A stretch of DNA of 64,000 bases. Origin: Bacillus carboniphilus. Lineage in GTDB: Bacteria; Bacillota; Bacilli; Bacillales; JC228. The translations under genes were made by a program, and so were the position numbers. Every line of letters begins with the position of its first letter. The stretch's first letter is position 1. The stretch spans positions 62,001 to 126,000 of the forward strand of contig NZ_BAAADJ010000006.1 of NCBI RefSeq assembly GCF_039522365.1. The letters run 5' to 3'. Shown here one piece after another: positions 59,602 through 64,000 of the stretch. The notes below the pieces were generated by a model. That model did not search any database. It had not been told where the DNA came from and was given only the letters and a program-made list of their open reading frames with translations.

Positions 59602-60282
59602 TTAAAAGATAGACTTAAAGAAGTCTACGATGAAGAATCGTACTTCTACTTCTTCCTCTTTCTCTTCCACATACACTGGGTCTTTCTTCTCTTTTTTATC
59701 AGCCTTTGATAGTTTTACAGTCTTTTCTTTTGTATCTTCTTCTTTTTCCACAGGGTCGTCTTCAAACCCAGGTGAGGTTGCTACACCATTTGAGAAATCG
59801 ACAAAGCATAGAGGAGGGAATAATACACACCACCAGTTTGCACCGGTACCCTCACCGATTGTGATAAGTACCGCTTCGTACTCACCAGCCGGATATAGAA
59901 ACTCACCGTACAATTTCGTCGGGAACTGAACTTTTTCAAAATCTACTTTAATAGAATGTTGACTTCCTTCTTCTTTTAACACTCTTTGTGCAATTCTCTC
60001 AATCTCGGGTAAATTCCCTTTGATCGTATCCCTCGCCGCATCTAGCGAAGTTAGATCCTCAACCCAAGCTGTAATCGCCTTGTTGACTTCATCTCTAACC
60101 TTTTCTTTTACAAGTTGATCTTTTTCTGAATCACTATTTGCTAGAATGCGGAGGCGAATCGCTTCATTCGGTATCACTACCGCCTCGTTGGCTACCGCAT
60201 CATTTTTTGGAATATATAAAGAAACAAGAGTCCCTACTACTAATAGAAAAATATAAGATCCCGCTAGAATTTTGGCTTTCAT
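59602..60282 (-). CDS. spoIIR: Stage II sporulation protein R
   Basis: 226 residues. Signal sequence/TM (about 3-22), then the SpoIIR domain: IPNEAIRLRILANSDSEKDQLVKEKVRD, VKVDFEKVQFPTKLYGEF-like residues, YPAGEYEAVLITIGEG and GANWWCVLFPPLCF. SpoIIR is made in the forespore under sigma-F, is secreted into the intermembrane space and triggers SpoIIGA to process pro-sigma-E. The C-terminal 60 residues are Lys/Glu-rich and end VRFFIVDFFKSIF. ATG at 60282 is chosen for its spacing from GGGTGG. Confidence 0.94.
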   Translation of the reverse strand: MKAKILAGSYIFLLVVGTLVSLYIPKNDAVANEAVVIPNEAIRLRILANSDSEKDQLVKEKVRDEVNKAITAWVEDLTSLDAARDTIKGNLPEIERIAQRVLKEEGSQHSIKVDFEKVQFPTKLYGEFLYPAGEYEAVLITIGEGTGANWWCVLFPPLCFVDFSNGVATSPGFEDDPVEKEEDTKEKTVKLSKADKKEKKDPVYVEEKEEEVEVRFFIVDFFKSIF

Positions 60283-60435
60283 GGGATACACCACCCTTTC
60301 ACTAAGACAGTGTGGCCAGGAATTCCAAATCTTAAACTATCAAATTGAAAAAAATGTGGATTTTATATTTTTGTGAGATTAGTAGAGTTGGTTTGGCAGT
60401 GAAATTTGATGGGTGAAAGGTGGATTTGGGGATGG

Positions 60436-60613
60436 TATGGGGCACTTTAGGGTGACTATCGGAAACTTTTGCCCGGCTATCGGAAATTTTGAGCTCTCTA
60501 TCGGAAACTTCTACCCCGTTATCGGAAATTTTGACCTCTCTATCAGAAATTCCTGCCCACCTATCGGAAAAGATTGGCGCTCTATCGGAACCCCCGCCTC
60601 TCCCATCGAAGCT
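60436..60613 (-). repeat. 21-bp phased array A8 (9 units)
   Basis: Counting the T of TAT, units start at 60436, 60457, 60478, 60499, 60520, 60541, 60562, 60583 and 60604, an exact 21-bp step. The first unit reads TATGGGGCAC (GGGACA-like); the others are CTATCGGAAA-like, the last one decayed. So two families again share one phase. The left end carries TTAGTAGAGTTGGTTTGG at 60379-60396, shared with array A2. Confidence 0.9.
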
Positions 60614-60670
60614 ACCGCCCCCTACCAAAAGCAAACTCCCTATTTTACAAAAACCCGGCTACTCCCAAAT

Positions 60671-60708
60671 CAAAAAAAGAAGTGCTTACTCCCAGTTTCG
60701 AGAAGCAC
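60671..60708 (-). terminator. Terminator of prmC
   Basis: GTGCTT (60682-60687) and AAGCAC (60703-60708) form the stem, followed by TTCTTTTTTT on the minus strand. Confidence 0.75.
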
Positions 60709-60711
60709 ACA

Positions 60712-61575
60712 CTATTCCACCTCTAAATAAACCATTCGTTCTTTCCCGTTTATGTCTAATTCAACTGAAGCATTAAACTCAGCATTGACCTCTTTAAACA
60801 GATTCGCGACAGCTTCCCCTTGACCATGCCCGATTTCTAAACCGATGCAGCCCGGTGTGGAAAGTAAACCAATCGCCTGCGGAATTAACTTTCGATATAT
60901 GTCTAGTCCGTCTTCACCCGCAAAGAGGGCAAGGTGTGGCTCGTGATCGGTTACAACCACAGACATGTCCTCCCTGTCTCGATCCGGGATATAGGGTGGA
61001 TTAGAGACGATACAATCAAATCTCGTACCCTTGCCCTCAAACGGTGAAAGCAGGTCACCTTCCAAAAATGTAATATCCGCTTCAAGCTTACGACTATTCG
61101 CCTTCGCAACATCCAGGGCATCCTGTGAAATGTCCACAGCGTATACCTCCCAATGTGGCCTCTCCTTTTTTAAGGTAATCGCAATAGCCCCGCTACCCGT
61201 TCCAATATCGACAACGCGAAGCACCTGATTTTTCGGAAAAAGTTTGTCCGTTCTTTGCAGAATTCCTTCAATCAGTTCCTCTGTTTCTGGACGGGGAATC
61301 AGTACATTCTCATTCACATCAAAGTCTCGACCGTAAAATTCGGCGTATCCCATTAAATATTGAACGGGAGTCCCCTTACAATGTTCCTTCACTAGCTGCT
61401 TGAATAACTCTACTTTCTCATCGGCAATAGGGTCTCTCATGTGATAAAAAAGCTTTGACCTTGTCCAATTATGAACATGCTGCATGAGCCATTCACCAGC
61501 ATTGGCATCTCGACCATGAACGTGTAAAAAAGAAGAAGCCCAAGTGAGGGCTTCCATTACTTTTGTTTCACTCAT
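60712..61575 (-). CDS. prmC: Peptide chain release factor N5-glutamine methyltransferase
   Basis: 287 residues. An N-terminal helical domain (about 1-80) recognises the release factor; the SAM-binding methyltransferase domain has [16 protein letters not shown] and the catalytic NPPY motif (IVSNPPYIP). It methylates the GGQ glutamine of release factors, and its substrate gene prfA lies directly upstream with a four-base overlap (ATGA). Confidence 0.95.
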   Translation of the reverse strand: MSETKVMEALTWASSFLHVHGRDANAGEWLMQHVHNWTRSKLFYHMRDPIADEKVELFKQLVKEHCKGTPVQYLMGYAEFYGRDFDVNENVLIPRPETEELIEGILQRTDKLFPKNQVLRVVDIGTGSGAIAITLKKERPHWEVYAVDISQDALDVAKANSRKLEADITFLEGDLLSPFEGKGTRFDCIVSNPPYIPDRDREDMSVVVTDHEPHLALFAGEDGLDIYRKLIPQAIGLLSTPGCIGLEIGHGQGEAVANLFKEVNAEFNASVELDINGKERMVYLEVE

Positions 61576-62642
61576 AGATCTGCATTCTCCAGCCTGCTTG
61601 ATTGATCTTCCATGATCAAAGCGTCAATGACTTCATCTAGACGACCTTGTAAAATTTGGTCAAGCTTTTGGATCGTTAGACCGATACGGTGGTCGGTTAC
61701 ACGGTTTTGCGGGAAGTTGTACGTACGAATACGTTCTGAACGGTCTCCCGTACCTACTGCAGATTTTCTTTGCTGATCATATTCCGCTCGTGCCTCTTGT
61801 TGGAACTTATCATACACACGTGCACGTAGAACCTTCATCGCTTTTTCCTTGTTCTTGATTTGGCTCTTCTCATCTTGACAGGAAACAACCGTCCCAGTCG
61901 GAATGTGAGTCAAACGAACAGCAGACATTGTCGTGTTTACACTTTGTCCTCCAGGTCCACTGGATGCAAATGTATCTACACGGATATCTTTTTCATGGAT
62001 ATCGACTTCTACTTCTTCCGCCTCTGGAAGACAAGCTACTGTTGCAGTCGATGTATGGATACGACCACCGGATTCCGTTTCAGGGACACGTTGAACGCGG
62101 TGTGCTCCGTTTTCATACTTCAGTTTTGAGTAAGCACCGTTCCCGTTAATCATAAAGATAATCTCTTTATAACCACCGACACCCGTTGAGCTTGCCTCAA
62201 TCACTTCTGTTTTCCAGCCTTGCGCTTCTGCATAACGGCTGTACATTCTGTAAAGGTCTCCTGCAAATAGGGCAGCTTCGTCCCCTCCGGCAGCACCACG
62301 AATTTCAAAAATAACGTTTTTATCATCATTCGGATCTTTCGGGATCAATAGTATTTTCAGACGAGCTTCGAGCTCTTCTAGACGATCTTCAAGCTCATCA
62401 ATCTCTTCCTTTACCATTTCTCTCATTTCCGCATCTAACTTTTCTTCAAGCATGGCTTTCGCTTCATTAAATTGCTCTTTAGCCTCTTTATATTCGCGAT
62501 ACACTTGAACTGTTTCCTGGATATCAGACTGTTCCTTTGAGTATTCGCGAAGCTTTTTTGGATCATTTACGATTTCAGGATCACTTAAAAGCTCATTTAA
62601 ACGTTCATATCGGTCTTCAACTGCTTGTAGACGATCAAACAC
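61572..62642 (-). CDS. prfA: Peptide chain release factor 1
   Basis: 356 residues, full length, from a GTG with GAGGTGAAG upstream. The GGQ loop is [17 protein letters not shown] (about 228-244) and the codon-reading motif PxT lies in THIPTGTVV just after (HIPTGTV). [18 protein letters not shown] is near the C-terminus. It ends translation at UAA and UAG. It heads the prfA-prmC pair. Confidence 0.96.
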   Translation of the reverse strand: MFDRLQAVEDRYERLNELLSDPEIVNDPKKLREYSKEQSDIQETVQVYREYKEAKEQFNEAKAMLEEKLDAEMREMVKEEIDELEDRLEELEARLKILLIPKDPNDDKNVIFEIRGAAGGDEAALFAGDLYRMYSRYAEAQGWKTEVIEASSTGVGGYKEIIFMINGNGAYSKLKYENGAHRVQRVPETESGGRIHTSTATVACLPEAEEVEVDIHEKDIRVDTFASSGPGGQSVNTTMSAVRLTHIPTGTVVSCQDEKSQIKNKEKAMKVLRARVYDKFQQEARAEYDQQRKSAVGTGDRSERIRTYNFPQNRVTDHRIGLTIQKLDQILQGRLDEVIDALIMEDQSSRLENADL

Positions 62643-62772
62643 TAGACTTCACCTCATATTCTGCATAACATTGTCATTATATTACATTGGGTGTTAAAAG
62701 GTCAAAGTGGATTTAAATCCAGCGTTTTAACTTTTTGCTTTGTTAAATTTTCTAAAAAATCTAACAATCCCG

Positions 62773-62803
62773 TTGACATTAAATTCGATTCTGTTAATAT
62801 AAT
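62773..62803 (+). promoter_or_regulatory. Promoter of the T-box leader
   Basis: TTGACA at 62773-62778 and TATAAT at 62798-62803, with a 19-base spacer (a shifted -10 would give 17). Confidence 0.6.
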
Positions 62804-62824
62804 GGAAAATAAATCCTTTAATAC

Positions 62825-63075
62825 GGAAATACGTTGAAGAAGACAGGTTCATTGAATGAGGGTCTAAAGAGAGCTGGTGGGTGGTGCAAACCAGTGGTCT
62901 GATCAATGGATAGCCCTTCTGAGTTAGCAAGCCGAACTGCATGAGTAGGCTTGTTCGGGTCATGCCCGTTACTGTCATGGCGCCAAATGAAGGCTGCTTC
63001 TATGAAAGCAGCGAACAAGGGTGGTACCGCGAAATCAACCTTTCGCCCCTTATCCTAGGGGGTGGAAGGTTTTAT
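62825..63075 (+). promoter_or_regulatory. T-box leader, probably serine-responsive
   Basis: The leader has GAAGAAGACAGG near its start, the stem I loop region AGAGAGCTGGTGG with the later TGCAAACCAG, TCTGAGTT, AGTAGGCTTGTTCGG, and the T-box core AAGGGTGGTACCGCG at 63017-63031. A terminator follows: AACCTTTCGCCCC pairs with GGGGGTGGAAGGTT, then TTATTTTTG. The likely specifier is AGC (Ser) at 62912-62914, judged by its place before CCTTCTGAG. Uncharged tRNA would favour the antiterminator and allow expression of the aminotransferase. Confidence 0.9.
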
Positions 63076-63113
63076 TTTTGTCTAAAAATTATTTAGAAAT
63101 GAGGAGAATGAGT

Positions 63114-64000
63114 ATGTTATCTGATCAACAGTTTTTACGAATTCCCGGTCCAACGCCTATTCCACCAAGTGTTCAACGTGCAATATTGCAACCGATGATT
63201 GGCCATCGTGATGAAGAAACAAAGATGCTCCTACAAACTATTCGCCCAAGACTTAAGCCCATTTTCGGCACCGAACAAGAGGTCCTAATTTTAGCTGGTA
63301 GTGGAACCTCTGGATTAGAAACGGCTGTCGTTAATACAACCCAACCTCATGATGAAGTTCTCGTTCTAGTCACCGGAGCATTCGGTGAACGATTTGCTCA
63401 AATTTGTGAAGCCCATCAATTGGTGACTCACCGCATGGAAGCTCCTCCGGGTGAAGCGATCGCTCCCGAGCATGTCAAAGCATTTTTAAGTGCGAATCCT
63501 TCTATAAAAGTTGTGTTTGCTACCTTTTGTGAGACTTCCACAGCAGTACTCAATCCCATTCAGGAGTTAGCACAAGTTGTTCAGCAAAACTCGGATGCAC
63601 TTTTAGTAGTAGATGGGGTCTCATGCGTTGGCGGAGTCGAAACGAAGATGGATGATTGGGGTATCGATGTACTCGTTACAGGCTCACAAAAAGCATTGAT
63701 GCTGCCTCCCGGTTTAACTTTTATAGCAGTAAGTGACCGAGCATGGGACCGAGTCCATCATAATCCACGACCTCGGTTTTATTTCGACCTAAAAAAGTAC
63801 CATGACAATCTAGTGAAAGACTCTACACCATTCACTCCCGCTGTATCTCTGTTATTCGGACTGGATCAAGTGCTGAATCTTGTAGAAGAAGAGGGGGTAA
63901 AACAGGTTTTTACCCGACACCAATTGATGATGAAGATGACTAGATCTGCCTGTCATGCACTCCAACTCCCTCTCCTCACCACAGACCAATCAGCATCGCC
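63114..64000 (+). CDS. Class V aminotransferase (PucG/serine-glyoxylate type), 3' end missing
   Basis: The first 295 codons are in view. The N-terminus LRIPGPTPIPPSVQRAILQPMIGHRDEE and AGSGTSGLETAVVNT are typical of the alanine/serine-glyoxylate or phosphoserine aminotransferase group; the PLP Lys is in VLVTGSQKALMLPPGL (about 196). In related bacilli such a gene precedes serA, and the serine-type T-box fits a role in serine biosynthesis. The ATG at 63114 is preferred to that at 63108 because GAGGAG is seven bases away. Confidence 0.88.
   Translation, partial: MLSDQQFLRIPGPTPIPPSVQRAILQPMIGHRDEETKMLLQTIRPRLKPIFGTEQEVLILAGSGTSGLETAVVNTTQPHDEVLVLVTGAFGERFAQICEAHQLVTHRMEAPPGEAIAPEHVKAFLSANPSIKVVFATFCETSTAVLNPIQELAQVVQQNSDALLVVDGVSCVGGVETKMDDWGIDVLVTGSQKALMLPPGLTFIAVSDRAWDRVHHNPRPRFYFDLKKYHDNLVKDSTPFTPAVSLLFGLDQVLNLVEEEGVKQVFTRHQLMMKMTRSACHALQLPLLTTDQSAS

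Overview
The window looks like a chromosomal segment of an endospore-forming member of the Bacillaceae. The support is gene content and order: spoIIID, spoIIQ, spoIID-murA, an atpI-C operon, upp-glyA, ywlG-rpiB-MCP-ywlE-mntP-ywlC-ywlB-spoIIR-prmC-prfA, an AT-leaning base composition, strong AGGAGG-type ribosome sites and Rho-independent terminators. Almost everything is on the minus strand, so the text below usually reads from right to left in the direction of transcription. Assignments come from reading translations and from memory of families; no database search was run.

Layout from left to right. 1-5886: one giant secreted protein gene, an N-terminal DNRLRE-type domain followed by about 21 Ig-like modules, running off the left edge. 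6.2-7.3 kb: a CBS-pair protein and spoIIID. 7.9-11.9 kb: an AT-rich accessory block with a Rok-like nucleoid protein, an SLH/BsuPI-domain secreted protein, a TPR protein followed by a 50-residue exported peptide (a Rap-Phr-like pair) and a small membrane protein. 11.9-18.5 kb: pcp, spoIIQ, a VanZ-like gene, spoIID, murA, a decayed ywmB and ywzB. 19.1-30.1 kb: nuoA-N without nuoE, nuoF and nuoG. 30.6-35.7 kb: a small membrane protein and an ABC-2 exporter operon. 36.7-44.0 kb: the complete F1Fo ATP synthase operon. 44.2-48.0 kb: a GNAT protein and a Vpr-like subtilisin. 48.1-62.6 kb: wecB, upp, glyA, NUDIX, MFS, ywlG, rpiB, a chemoreceptor, ywlE, mntP, ywlC, ywlB, spoIIR, prmC and prfA. 62.7-64.0 kb: a T-box leader and an aminotransferase running off the right edge.

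The most unusual signal is in the gaps between genes. At eight places there are arrays of degenerate direct repeats with an almost exact 21-bp period. Each unit has an A/T-rich TAT- or ATT-like lead, then a family-specific core (CGGAAA, CAGAAC, GGGACA or GTGCCG), then a variable spacer. Families can switch inside one array nearly or exactly in phase, and spacers commonly alternate so that the true period is 42 bp. All eight lie just 3' of a minus-strand gene, usually after its terminator, and five end in a related motif. A second short element (TGGGACA ... CTGTCCC ... TGTCCCA) occurs seven times, again at 3' ends of genes, and supplies the C-terminal codons of spoIID and part of the subtilisin tail. 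I know of no named system matching the arrays.

Other points of interest are the Rap-Phr-like pair, complex I without its NADH module and with a long Ala/Lys-rich extension on NuoC, a ywmB remnant, a DnaA-box cluster between ywlB and ywlC, and two copies of a palindromic element with co-varying arms.
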